From assembly GCA_017408535.1 (NCBI GenBank), contig JAFQUL010000078.1, positions 1 through 8,736 on the forward strand: 8,736 nucleotides of DNA, given 5' to 3'. The translations under genes and the position numbers were made by a program. Below, in pieces: positions 1 to 5,911 of the stretch. How positions within the stretch are numbered: the stretch's first letter is position 1; each line of letters begins with the position of its first letter. Under the pieces are notes generated by a model. It saw only the letters and a program-made list of their open reading frames with translations. It did no database searches and was not told the origin of the DNA. This DNA is from Clostridia bacterium (GTDB lineage Bacteria > Bacillota > Clostridia > Oscillospirales > CAG-272).

Positions 1-24
1 AAACACGCAAAAAATAAACTAAAT

Positions 25-73
25 AAAAAAGAGTGCGGAAGAAGTAAAAAAATCAAGCTTCTTCCGCATTTTT
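25..73. terminator. Rho-independent terminator hairpin
   Basis: An 11-bp perfect stem (34-44 pairs with 58-68, TGCGGAAGAAG against CTTCTTCCGCA) with a 13-nt loop is flanked by an A run at 25-30 and a T run at 69-73. On the plus strand it would end a gene lying left of the window. Because both flanks are A/T runs it could also stop minus-strand transcripts coming from the two-component operon. Nothing else is visible in 74-137. Confidence 0.8.
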
Positions 74-137
74 AGTTTTTGTTATCCGATTAGATATGTA
101 TATAAATGATTTGTCGAGTTTTTTGGGAATATGAAGA

Positions 138-277
138 CCTTGCCTCCCTCTGACGAGGGAGGTGGTTTTTTGCAAAGCAAAAAGACGGAGGGAGAGAGTA
201 AAAAAGCATTAAATTAAAGGTTTGTCTCTCCCTCAGTCACCTTACGGTGACAGCTCCCTCGTCAGAGGGAGCCAAGG
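138..277. repeat. MITE-like inverted repeat element (GAGGGAG family)
   Basis: The element starts CCTTGCCTCCCTC and ends GAGGGAGCCAAGG, so its ends are inverted copies of each other. Each half (about 138-198 and 225-277) repeats the same plan: an outer CTCCCTC-TGAC-GAGGGAG hairpin, a small inner hairpin (TTTTTGC/GCAAAAA on the left, GTCACC/GGTGAC on the right), then an AGGGAGAGA tail. A 25-30 bp AT-rich spacer joins the halves. The whole can fold into one large cruciform. There is no ORF inside, and I see no clean target-site duplication. Very similar sequences are, from memory, widespread in Ruminococcaceae/Oscillospiraceae genomes. It could be a non-autonomous mobile element or a structural intergenic repeat. 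Confidence 0.8.
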
Positions 278-303
278 TTTGGGATATCAACTAACTCACA
301 AGT

Positions 304-337
304 AAAAGGAAATTCTGTTTTTTACAGCACCTTTTTT
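304..337 (-). terminator. Weak interrupted hairpin downstream of the kinase gene
   Basis: Just beyond the kinase stop codon, AAAAGG (304-309) pairs with CCTTTT (330-335) and CTGT (315-318) pairs with ACAG (324-327), separated by an internal loop. On the minus strand the structure is followed by a short T-rich run. The stem is short and AT-rich, so it is only a possible terminator for the two-component operon. The stronger hairpin at 25-73 is the fallback. Confidence 0.35.
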
Positions 338-340
338 ATG

Positions 341-1552
341 TTATTTCGGCAGAGTAACAGTAAATATATTCCGTCCGTTTTCGCTTTTGACCGATATAAT
401 TCCCCCATGCTCCTTTACGGCAGATTCGGCAATTGAAAGACCGAGACCGTAGCTGCATTTCATACTGCGTACTTTGTTACCGCGGTAGAAGCGCTTGAAT
501 ATATTTTCTCTTTCTTCCTTCGTTATCTCTTCTCCGTCATTTATAACGGTGAGGGTGACTGATGCTCTCGGCGTGCTTTTCAGCGAGAGAGTGACCCTTC
601 CGCCGGGAGAAGAATATTTTGCGGCATTGTCAAGGAGGATATCAACCACACGGCAGAGTGTGCTTTCGTTACCTTTGAGGGTAATGTTGCTTTCAATATC
701 ACTGTCAAAGGAAAGTCCCTTTTCAAAAAACACCGCATCAAAGGGAAGTGCGGCGGCATATACCGCGCGGCTCATATCAAATTCCTCTTTGACGACAGAC
801 TGCTTTCCGCTGTCAAGCTTGGCAAGGTCAAGAAGATCTTCAACAAGCCCTCTCATCTGCCGTGACATTGCGAGAATGTTTGAGGTAAAGTCCATTCGCT
901 TTTCATCCGGGTATTCCGGACTTGACAGCAGCTCTGCGTTGGTGGTTATTACGGTAAGAGGGGTCTTAAGCTCATGAGAGGCATCTGCTATAAACTGCCG
1001 CTGTCTATCCCAGGCTTCTTTGAGAGGACGTGTTGAGCGGTAGGCAAGAAAAATACTGATAAGCAAAAACAGTATAAAGGAGGCAAGTCCAATAAGGAGA
1101 CAGCTTTTGACTAAACCGTTCATTGTACTTACCTCTCTGCTTATGTCGGTAAATATAAGTGATATTTCATTGCCCATAGGAGCTCTGTTCTTGATATATC
1201 TCAGATTATAATCTCTCAGTACACCGTGGGGACTGTCATCACCGTAACATTCCGATGCAAGCTCACCCAAAAGCTCGGTATCGGTAAGATCGTAAAAATC
1301 AGAGCCGAAAACTCCAATAAGCTCACCGCTGTCTGAAAGTCGAAGAGTAAAGCAGGGAGCACCTCTTAAAAAGTTCATATCAGGTCTTCCGGGGTGTCCC
1401 GGTGAATGCGAATATCCTTCAAGTAAGGACAGGCTCTCTTTTTCGAGATTACTCCTTGTAAAATTTATGACGAGACCGAATATCACACCCAGCATAACTG
1501 TAACTATCGTCATATTGATCAATATGAACTTTATCCTCAGTCTTTTGATCAT
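341..1552 (-). CDS. Membrane sensor histidine kinase of a two-component system
   Basis: This 403-aa protein senses a signal outside the cell, autophosphorylates on histidine and passes the phosphate to the response regulator encoded just upstream. Visible domains: a first membrane segment at about residues 9-31, an extracytoplasmic loop of about 115 residues (32-147), a second membrane segment at about 148-171, then a very short linker without a recognisable HAMP domain. The HisKA motif ASHELKTP has the phospho-accepting His193. The ATP-binding part has the N-box DNAAKYS (Asn309), a G1-like NDGEEI (degenerate compared with the usual DxGxG), the F-box IFKRFYRG (351-358) and the G2 box GLGLSIA (369-375). 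The loop matches no sensor domain I recognise; it contains two cysteines (67 and 102) and an acidic patch. Its start overlaps the regulator stop codon by 4 bp (ATGA), so the two are translationally coupled. The ligand is unknown. Confidence 0.95.
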   Translation of the reverse strand: MIKRLRIKFILINMTIVTVMLGVIFGLVINFTRSNLEKESLSLLEGYSHSPGHPGRPDMNFLRGAPCFTLRLSDSGELIGVFGSDFYDLTDTELLGELASECYGDDSPHGVLRDYNLRYIKNRAPMGNEISLIFTDISREVSTMNGLVKSCLLIGLASFILFLLISIFLAYRSTRPLKEAWDRQRQFIADASHELKTPLTVITTNAELLSSPEYPDEKRMDFTSNILAMSRQMRGLVEDLLDLAKLDSGKQSVVKEEFDMSRAVYAAALPFDAVFFEKGLSFDSDIESNITLKGNESTLCRVVDILLDNAAKYSSPGGRVTLSLKSTPRASVTLTVINDGEEITKEERENIFKRFYRGNKVRSMKCSYGLGLSIAESAVKEHGGIISVKSENGRNIFTVTLPK

Positions 1553-2220
1553 TCCTGTACCTCCAGATGGTAACCGAGAAGTCTGATGGTCTCTATTTTC
1601 ACGTTTGAGCCAATACTCGCAAGCTTTTTACGAAGAAAGCCAACGTATACCTCAACGTGGTTTTCTACCGCATTTGAATCATATCCCCAAACCTTTGTGA
1701 GGATCTGCTCCTTTGTTATATTACGTCCCGGGGAAGATATAAGCAGCTTCATTATGTCAAATTCCTTTGCAGACAGTCTTACTGAGCCTCCCTCGCAAAC
1801 GAGGCTGCACATATCGAGATCAAGTGAGGTGTTACCGAAGGTGATGCGGCATACGTTCTCTCCCTGACGGCGGAGAAGGGCATTGATGCAGGCCAAAAGC
1901 TCTCGCGAATCAAAGGGCTTGGTGAGATAATAGTCTGCACCGCTGTCAAGTCCCTCGATCCTGTCATTTACGTCAGAACGTGCGGTAAGCATGAGTATAG
2001 GCAGGGAGAGACCTTTTTGCCTCAGTATCCGTGCTGTCTCGTATCCGCTGAGCTTAGGCATCATTACGTCAAGGATTAAAAGATCATATATGCCGAGCAT
2101 AGCGTATTCTATCCCGATTTCTCCGTCTTCGGCGATGTCTGAATCAAACCCGGCAGATTTTAATATCTCCTTCAGCGATTCAGCCAGCATTATCTCATCT
2201 TCAATTATAAGGATCTTCAT
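1549..2220 (-). CDS. OmpR/PhoB-family response regulator
   Basis: This 223-aa DNA-binding regulator is the partner of the adjacent kinase. The N-terminal receiver domain (about 1-115) has the full active site: acidic pocket Glu7-Asp8-Glu9, phosphoacceptor Asp51 in LILDVMMP, Thr79 in MLTA and Lys101 in LTKPF. The C-terminal winged-helix (Trans_reg_C) domain runs from about 127 to 220, with the typical LSAKEFDIMKLLISSPG and ILTKVWG segments. Length is normal for the family. The ATG is preceded by a strong AAAGGAGG site on the minus strand. It is the first gene of the operon and transcribes away from the VTC operon. Family members bind tandem half-sites with a period of about 11 bp, which matches the operator at 2265-2317, so it probably controls itself and the divergent operon. 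Confidence 0.96.
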   Translation of the reverse strand: MKILIIEDEIMLAESLKEILKSAGFDSDIAEDGEIGIEYAMLGIYDLLILDVMMPKLSGYETARILRQKGLSLPILMLTARSDVNDRIEGLDSGADYYLTKPFDSRELLACINALLRRQGENVCRITFGNTSLDLDMCSLVCEGGSVRLSAKEFDIMKLLISSPGRNITKEQILTKVWGYDSNAVENHVEVYVGFLRKKLASIGSNVKIETIRLLGYHLEVQE

Positions 2221-2246
2221 TTAATCTCCTCCTTTCCTATGTATAT

Positions 2247-2271
2247 ATTATAATACAAAAAAAGGCTGAAA
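2247..2271 (-). promoter_or_regulatory. Promoter of the two-component operon
   Basis: On the minus strand a TATTAT (2255-2250) overlapping a TATAAT (2252-2247) serves as the -10 region. No TTGACA-like -35 is seen; its place is taken by the TTTCAG half-sites ending at 2265. With TATTAT as -10 the gap from the half-site is 9 nt, the same as on the plus-strand side. This is the layout of an OmpR-type activated promoter. The regulator start codon is about 30 nt downstream. Confidence 0.65.
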
Positions 2272-2317
2272 GGAAACTGAAAAAAATTTTTTAGGGTTTT
2301 TTCAGTAAAGTTTCAGT
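2265..2317. promoter_or_regulatory. Symmetric divergent operator, four TTTCAG half-sites
   Basis: On the plus strand TTTCAGT occurs at 2300-2306 and 2311-2317, exactly 11 bp apart. On the minus strand TTTCAGT (2282-2276) and TTTCAGC (2271-2265) are also exactly 11 bp apart. The two pairs are mirror images about position 2291. Tandem heptamers with 11-bp period are the known recognition pattern of OmpR/PhoB-family dimers, and a gene for such a regulator starts about 45 bp away. I infer that this is its binding site and that it serves both directions. Confidence 0.75.
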
Positions 2318-2332
2318 TAGATTTGATATAAT
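2300..2332 (+). promoter_or_regulatory. Promoter of the VTC-DUF4956-lipoprotein operon
   Basis: An extended -10 box, TGATATAAT (TATAAT at 2327-2332), lies 9 nt after the second TTTCAGT. No -35 consensus is found at the proper distance (around 2304-2309 reads AGTAAA), so the direct repeat occupies the -35 position. This predicts activator-dependent transcription with a start near 2339 and a short leader of roughly 25 nt. Confidence 0.7.
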
Positions 2333-2352
2333 TTGGTGTGAAAAGCGAGGGA

Positions 2353-2368
2353 AGGGGGAATAGAGATT
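2353..2368 (+). promoter_or_regulatory. Ribosome binding site and probable ATT start codon
   Basis: AGGGGG (2353-2358) followed by 7 nt leads to ATT at 2366, in frame with the conserved N-terminus of the VTC protein. The open frame extends up only to a stop at 2339-2341. It holds no ATG, GTG or TTG before the conserved FKRYELKY stretch. ATA at 2360 sits too close to the ribosome binding site. The first in-frame ATG (2456) lies behind the conserved motif. Confidence 0.6.
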
Positions 2369-3106
2369 TTTAAGACGGTATTCAAACGGTATGAGCTGAA
2401 GTATCTAATAACTGACAGTCAGAAGGAACGGATCCTTTCTCTGACAGAGGACTTTATGTCGCCCGATAAATACGGTTGCTCCACGATCAGAAACGTATAC
2501 TACGATACCGATAATTATCGGCTGATCAGAAGGTCGATCGAACGGCCGATATATAAGGAAAAGCTAAGGCTCAGAAGCTACTTGAGGGCTGATGGCGACA
2601 CTCCCGTATTTGCAGAGCTGAAAAAGAAATATGACCACGTAGTATATAAACGCAGGATATCCCTTCCTCTTGTCGTAGCCGAAAGGTGGCTAAATACCGG
2701 AGAGAGTCCCGGAACTGATACTCAGATCACCCGTGAGATAGACTATCTTCTTGATTATTACGGAGGTATGCGGCCGACGGTATTCCTTTCATACGACAGA
2801 GAGGCGTACTATTCCGACAGTGATCCGAGCTTCAGAATTACCTTTGACAGTAATATACTGTGCAGACGGGACAGACTGTCTCTTTGTGAAGATACAGGCG
2901 GTGTGAGCATACTTGACGGGGGTATGGTGCTTATGGAAATAAAGTGCAGCGGCGGAATTCCGCTTCCTGTGACAGAGATACTTTCGAAAGAAAAAATATA
3001 TAAGACTAATTTTTCAAAATACGGAACTGCATATAAGGAAATGATCTTTAACTGCAGTAAGGAGGACGATAACCATGATAGAGAGCTTATTCAAAGGCTT
3101 GTTTGA
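2366..3106 (+). CDS. VTC-domain (polyphosphate polymerase-type) protein
   Basis: A 246-aa protein of the VTC family, whose triphosphate-tunnel fold in yeast Vtc4 makes polyphosphate from ATP at the inner face of a membrane. Motifs in order: FKRYELKY (6-13), YYDTDNY (45-51), a basic strand ending YKEKLRLRSY (63-72), FAELKKK (82-88, Glu84, Lys86), VYKRR (93-97), YDREAYYS (143-150), MEIK (190-193) and FSKYG (216-220). These are the charged residues expected to line the tunnel, so the enzyme looks intact. It has no membrane segment of its own. I choose the ATT at 2366 because an ATG start at 2456 would remove RYELKY, a family hallmark. The 3' end overlaps the DUF4956 gene by 32 bp. Activity and product in bacteria with this operon are not proven; polyphosphate synthesis is inferred from the family. 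Confidence 0.88.
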   Translation: MFKTVFKRYELKYLITDSQKERILSLTEDFMSPDKYGCSTIRNVYYDTDNYRLIRRSIERPIYKEKLRLRSYLRADGDTPVFAELKKKYDHVVYKRRISLPLVVAERWLNTGESPGTDTQITREIDYLLDYYGGMRPTVFLSYDREAYYSDSDPSFRITFDSNILCRRDRLSLCEDTGGVSILDGGMVLMEIKCSGGIPLPVTEILSKEKIYKTNFSKYGTAYKEMIFNCSKEDDNHDRELIQRLV

Positions 3107-3770
3107 TACCGATATGACCTCGGTCATATCTCCCGGAGATTTTCTGATATGTGTTGGATTTTCGCTTTTGATAGGTCTGCTTCTCGCCTTTGCATATATG
3201 TATAAGACCAGATATACCAAGAGCTTTGTTGTCACGCTTGCAATACTTCCCGCAGTGGTGTCTGTTGTAATAATGATGGTAAACGGCAATATAGGTGCAG
3301 GTGTTGCGGTGGCGGGCGCATTCAGCCTTGTCCGTTTCCGTTCAGTACCCGGAACAGCCAAGGAAATAGGAACACTCTTCCTTGCAATGGGAGCGGGTCT
3401 TATTACCGGTATGGGGTACCTCGGATTTGCACTATTGTTCACCTTAATAATGTGTGCAGTGTTCATTATATACAATTCACTTGATTTCGGGGCTAAAAAG
3501 AAGACTCTTCTTTACAAGACGATAAGAATAACCGTCCCCGAGGATCTTGATTATCCCGGTGTCTTCGACGAGCTTTTATCTGAATATACCTCCCAGTGTG
3601 AGCTGACTCAGGTTAAAACTACAAATATGGGCAGTATGTTCAGACTTACCTATGATGTGGTGCTGAAGGACATTCTTAAAGAAAAGGAGCTTATCGACAA
3701 GATCAGATGCCGGAACGGCAATCTTGAAATAACCGTTTCAGTACGCAGTAACGTATCTGCAGAGCTTTGA
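3075..3770 (+). CDS. DUF4956 multi-pass membrane protein
   Basis: A 231-aa integral membrane protein of the DUF4956 family, which has no established function and is typically encoded beside VTC-domain genes. Membrane segments lie at about residues 22-42, 50-70 and 98-133 (probably two). Between them is the conserved glycine/arginine loop GAFSLVRFRSVPGTAKE (81-97). A soluble tail (about 140-231) follows, rich in charged residues and predicted to be cytoplasmic. Its ATG has a strong AAGGAGG (3059-3065) inside the end of the VTC gene, and the genes overlap by 32 bp, so expression is coupled. I infer it partners the VTC protein, as a membrane anchor or as a channel for its product. The GAxxLxRxR loop faintly recalls MgtC-type proteins, which I would not press. 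Confidence 0.9.
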   Translation: MIESLFKGLFDTDMTSVISPGDFLICVGFSLLIGLLLAFAYMYKTRYTKSFVVTLAILPAVVSVVIMMVNGNIGAGVAVAGAFSLVRFRSVPGTAKEIGTLFLAMGAGLITGMGYLGFALLFTLIMCAVFIIYNSLDFGAKKKTLLYKTIRITVPEDLDYPGVFDELLSEYTSQCELTQVKTTNMGSMFRLTYDVVLKDILKEKELIDKIRCRNGNLEITVSVRSNVSAEL

Positions 3771-3784
3771 TTGGCGGTGCTTTT

Positions 3785-5683
3785 ATGAAAAAAATTATTT
3801 CTCTTTTTTTGCTTCTTTCTTTACTTATACTGAGTGGTTGCACTACTGTACCCGTTCCGCCTCAGAACATAGCTGACGGTACCGAAAAGGACGGGGCAGG
3901 GGAGACGGAGGGTACGTCTGAGGAGACTGATATTCCCGCGGAAGTCCCCTCTGTAACAGACGATGATATGTTTACCGACAGAGACAAAAATGCGGATTAT
4001 TCAGGTGAAAAGAGTACGGTCATCAGTCTTAATGGCGACTCAGCCGAGTGTCCTTCTGATGCTGTACGTATCTCAGGCAGTAAAATAACAGTAACGGACG
4101 AGGGGACTTATATATTCAGAGGAACGCTCAGCGACGGACAAATAATAGTTGCGGCAGACGAAAAGGACAAACCGAGGCTTGTACTTGACGGTGCAGATAT
4201 AACCTCTTTAGATTCTGCACCGATTTACGCTCTTTCCGCTGACAAGGTAGTGGTTACCCTGGCAGAGGGAAGTCAAAACCGTCTGACAAACGGTGGTGAG
4301 TTTATTTCTTCAGACGAAAATAATATTGACGGTACTGTATTTTCAAAGGTGGATATCACCTTTAACGGTACAGGCTCTTTAACCGTAGCATCTCCCTCAG
4401 GACATGCGGTTGTCGCCAAGGATGATGCTGTGTTTACCGGTGGAAGCTATACTCTGAATTCTGCATCTCACGGTATAGATGCAAATGACAGCGTAAGAAT
4501 TCTTGACGGAAGCTTTAATATAACATCCGGCAAAGACGGTATTCATTCTGAAAACACAGATGACACCACCCTTGGATTTGTATATATCGCGGGCGGTGAT
4601 TTTACCGTATCCTCAGAAGGTGACGGAATATCTGCCGGAGGATATATGAAGATCGACGGCGGTGAATTTGATATTATTACCGGCGGAGGAAGTGAAAATT
4701 CAAAGAAGCAGACCTCTGACAGTTGGGGCGACTTTATGGGTGGCTTTGGCGGCGGAGGAATGATGAAGCCGGGAAGAAAGGACTCTCCCGGTACGGAATA
4801 TACCTCTGAGATTACCATTGTGACAGATGATGGCAGTACAAGTATCAAGGGTATTAAAAGTGCAGGGAATATTGAAATAAACGGCGGAAGCTTTAAGATA
4901 GATTCCGCAGACGATTCTGTTCATTCAAACGGTTCTGTAGCAGTAAACGGCGGTACCTTTGACATTTCCTCCGGCGATGACGGCTTCCATGCCGACGATA
5001 CCCTGACCGTGGCAGGAGGAGAGATCAATATTACCGAGAGCTACGAGGGCCTCGAAGCTCTTCATATTCTTTATAAAGACGGCAAAACCGCTCTTGTTGC
5101 AAGTGATGACGGTCTCAATGCTGCCGGAGGAGTTGACGGAAGCGGCTTCGGTGGAGACAGAGAGGGTGACACGTTCGGAGGTGTTCCCGGTAAGCCTATG
5201 ATGAACGGAGGCAGACCCGGCGGTGCAGGCGGCTTCGGTGGTATGGGCGGTAATTCAAACGGCAGTATCGTTATCTCGGGAGGAGAGCTTCACGTCAACG
5301 CCTCCGGTGACGGAATAGATGCTAACGGATATCTTGAGATAACGGGAGGTTATACCACCGTAGCAGGTCCTACACAGGGTGATACGGCTACCCTTGATTA
5401 TGATACTTCAGCTACTATCTCCGGCGGTACGTTTATCGGTACCGGAGCTTCGGGAATGGCCCAGACCTTTAGCGATTCATCCCAGGGTGTTATTGCCGTA
5501 AGAGTGGGCAACCAACCGGCAGGAACGGAAATATCGCTTAGTGATGAAAGTGGGAACACTGTTGTAACCTATACCCCTGAGCTTCCCTATGCGGTGGTTA
5601 TCATTAGTTCTCCCGATATGGTAAAGGGAGAAAGCTATGCGATACGGGTCGGAAACACCTCTGCAGAGTTTTCAGCAAGCTGA
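3785..5683 (+). CDS. Cthe_2159-family beta-helix lipoprotein (carbohydrate-binding)
   Basis: A 632-aa exported lipoprotein. The start at 3785 (MKKII...) gives a proper signal peptide ending in the lipobox LSGC (Cys19). The TTG at 3767 would only add six residues. An acidic, low-complexity stalk (about 20-75) follows, then a right-handed beta-helix domain of the Cthe_2159/DUF4353 type, whose founding Clostridium thermocellum member is a pectate-lyase-like fold that binds acidic polysaccharide and calcium. Coils repeat the pattern D-G-[I/F]-x-[A/S]-[N/D] followed by a GG-turn: near residues 229-235, 251-258, 278-286, 375-383, 397-405, 439-449 and 508-515. Two glycine/methionine-rich inserts (about 312-330 and 449-493) interrupt the helix. 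A small beta-rich domain closes the protein (about 550-632). It starts 14 nt after the DUF4956 stop with only a weak ribosome site, so it is the third gene of the operon. I see no catalytic residues I can name with confidence. Confidence 0.9.
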   Translation: MKKIISLFLLLSLLILSGCTTVPVPPQNIADGTEKDGAGETEGTSEETDIPAEVPSVTDDDMFTDRDKNADYSGEKSTVISLNGDSAECPSDAVRISGSKITVTDEGTYIFRGTLSDGQIIVAADEKDKPRLVLDGADITSLDSAPIYALSADKVVVTLAEGSQNRLTNGGEFISSDENNIDGTVFSKVDITFNGTGSLTVASPSGHAVVAKDDAVFTGGSYTLNSASHGIDANDSVRILDGSFNITSGKDGIHSENTDDTTLGFVYIAGGDFTVSSEGDGISAGGYMKIDGGEFDIITGGGSENSKKQTSDSWGDFMGGFGGGGMMKPGRKDSPGTEYTSEITIVTDDGSTSIKGIKSAGNIEINGGSFKIDSADDSVHSNGSVAVNGGTFDISSGDDGFHADDTLTVAGGEINITESYEGLEALHILYKDGKTALVASDDGLNAAGGVDGSGFGGDREGDTFGGVPGKPMMNGGRPGGAGGFGGMGGNSNGSIVISGGELHVNASGDGIDANGYLEITGGYTTVAGPTQGDTATLDYDTSATISGGTFIGTGASGMAQTFSDSSQGVIAVRVGNQPAGTEISLSDESGNTVVTYTPELPYAVVIISSPDMVKGESYAIRVGNTSAEFSAS

Positions 5684-5768
5684 AATCAATATTAATAACT
5701 CACAATCCCCATTTGTGTTCCCGACAGAATACCAGTTATAGGCAGAACGATAAATTGTGATTTAATGA
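5684..5768. other. Non-coding stretch after the lipoprotein gene
   Basis: No ORF and no convincing terminator. TCACAAT (5700-5706) and ATTGTGA (5754-5760) are perfect 7-bp inverted copies 47 bp apart, and a smaller CACAA/TTGTG hairpin lies at 5701-5717 without a T run. Whether these fold in the mRNA or form a protein site cannot be told. The lipoprotein transcript may therefore run into the RNA gene region and end at 5871-5911. Confidence 0.35.
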
Positions 5769-5797
5769 TTGACTTATGTTTGATTTCCTGATATAGT
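5769..5797 (+). promoter_or_regulatory. Strong sigma-A promoter of the small RNA
   Basis: TTGACT (5769-5774), a 17-bp spacer and TATAGT (5792-5797), preceded by the TG of an extended -10 (TGATATAGT). This is the closest match to the consensus in the window and needs no activator. Transcription should begin near 5804. Confidence 0.8.
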
Positions 5798-5803
5798 AAA
5801 TAC

Positions 5804-5911
5804 GAACAAAATAATTTGTCACAGGAGGTAGAGCGCCGTAGCGTTCAATTGCCGGATTAGGTGTCCAAGTGAGCTTGGGATATTGTGTATCAATATTCCA
5901 AGCTCTTTTTA
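5804..5911 (+). ncRNA. Unrecognised small structured RNA or orphan leader
   Basis: Bounded by the strong promoter at 5769-5797 and the intrinsic terminator at 5871-5911, this predicts a discrete RNA of about 108 nt. It has no plausible start codon after its AGGAGGT (5823-5829), so it is not a small-protein gene. Visible structure: an ACAAA/TTTGT hairpin near the 5' end (about 5805-5818), a short CGC/GCG hairpin (about 5834-5843), and TCCAAG (5864-5869), which can pair with CTTGGG (5874-5879) in competition with the terminator stem. It does not match the lysine, cobalamin, c-di-GMP, THF, fluoride, preQ1 or T-box consensus that I know. It may be a free small RNA, or a riboswitch-like attenuator for the adhesin gene 250 nt downstream. 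Confidence 0.6.
5871..5911 (+). terminator. Intrinsic terminator of the small RNA
   Basis: A 13-bp stem with one G-U pair (GAGCTTGGGATAT at 5871-5883 with ATATTCCAAGCTC at 5893-5905), a 9-nt loop and a T5 run at 5906-5910. The left arm can instead pair with TCCAAG at 5864-5869, which would break the terminator. Confidence 0.9.

Noticed and set aside
138..277. CRISPR array
   Set aside because: Only two inverted, structured copies are present, with no regular spacers and no cas genes.
121..290. Target-site duplication around the inverted element (TTTGGGAATAT left, TTTGGGATATC right)
   Set aside because: The copies are imperfect and the left one does not abut the element end, so it is not a convincing duplication.
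495..977. Plus-strand open frame of 160 codons opposite the kinase gene
   Set aside because: It is antisense to a gene with complete kinase motifs and shows no domain or ribosome site of its own. The other antisense frames over the regulator, lipoprotein and adhesin are rejected for the same reason.
2456..3106. VTC gene starting at ATG 2456
   Set aside because: It would delete the conserved FKRYELKY strand, which is plainly encoded in frame upstream. A GAGG at 2447-2450 makes the ATG possible but less likely.
3767..3784. TTG at 3767 as the lipoprotein start
   Set aside because: It only adds MIGGAF before a standard lipoprotein signal peptide that begins with ATG at 3785.
5826..5860. tRNA-like words (GGTAGAGCGCC and GTTCAATT) inside the small RNA
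   Set aside because: They resemble D-arm and T-loop sequences, but only a few bases separate them, leaving no anticodon arm. The T stem does not pair and no acceptor stem exists.
5823..5860. Small protein gene after AGGAGGT
   Set aside because: No ATG or GTG follows at a suitable distance, and the first TTG frame (5849) stops after three codons.
5823..5911. Lysine riboswitch, suggested by AGGTAGAG
   Set aside because: The aptamer is far too short, the remaining core motifs are missing, and no lysine gene follows.
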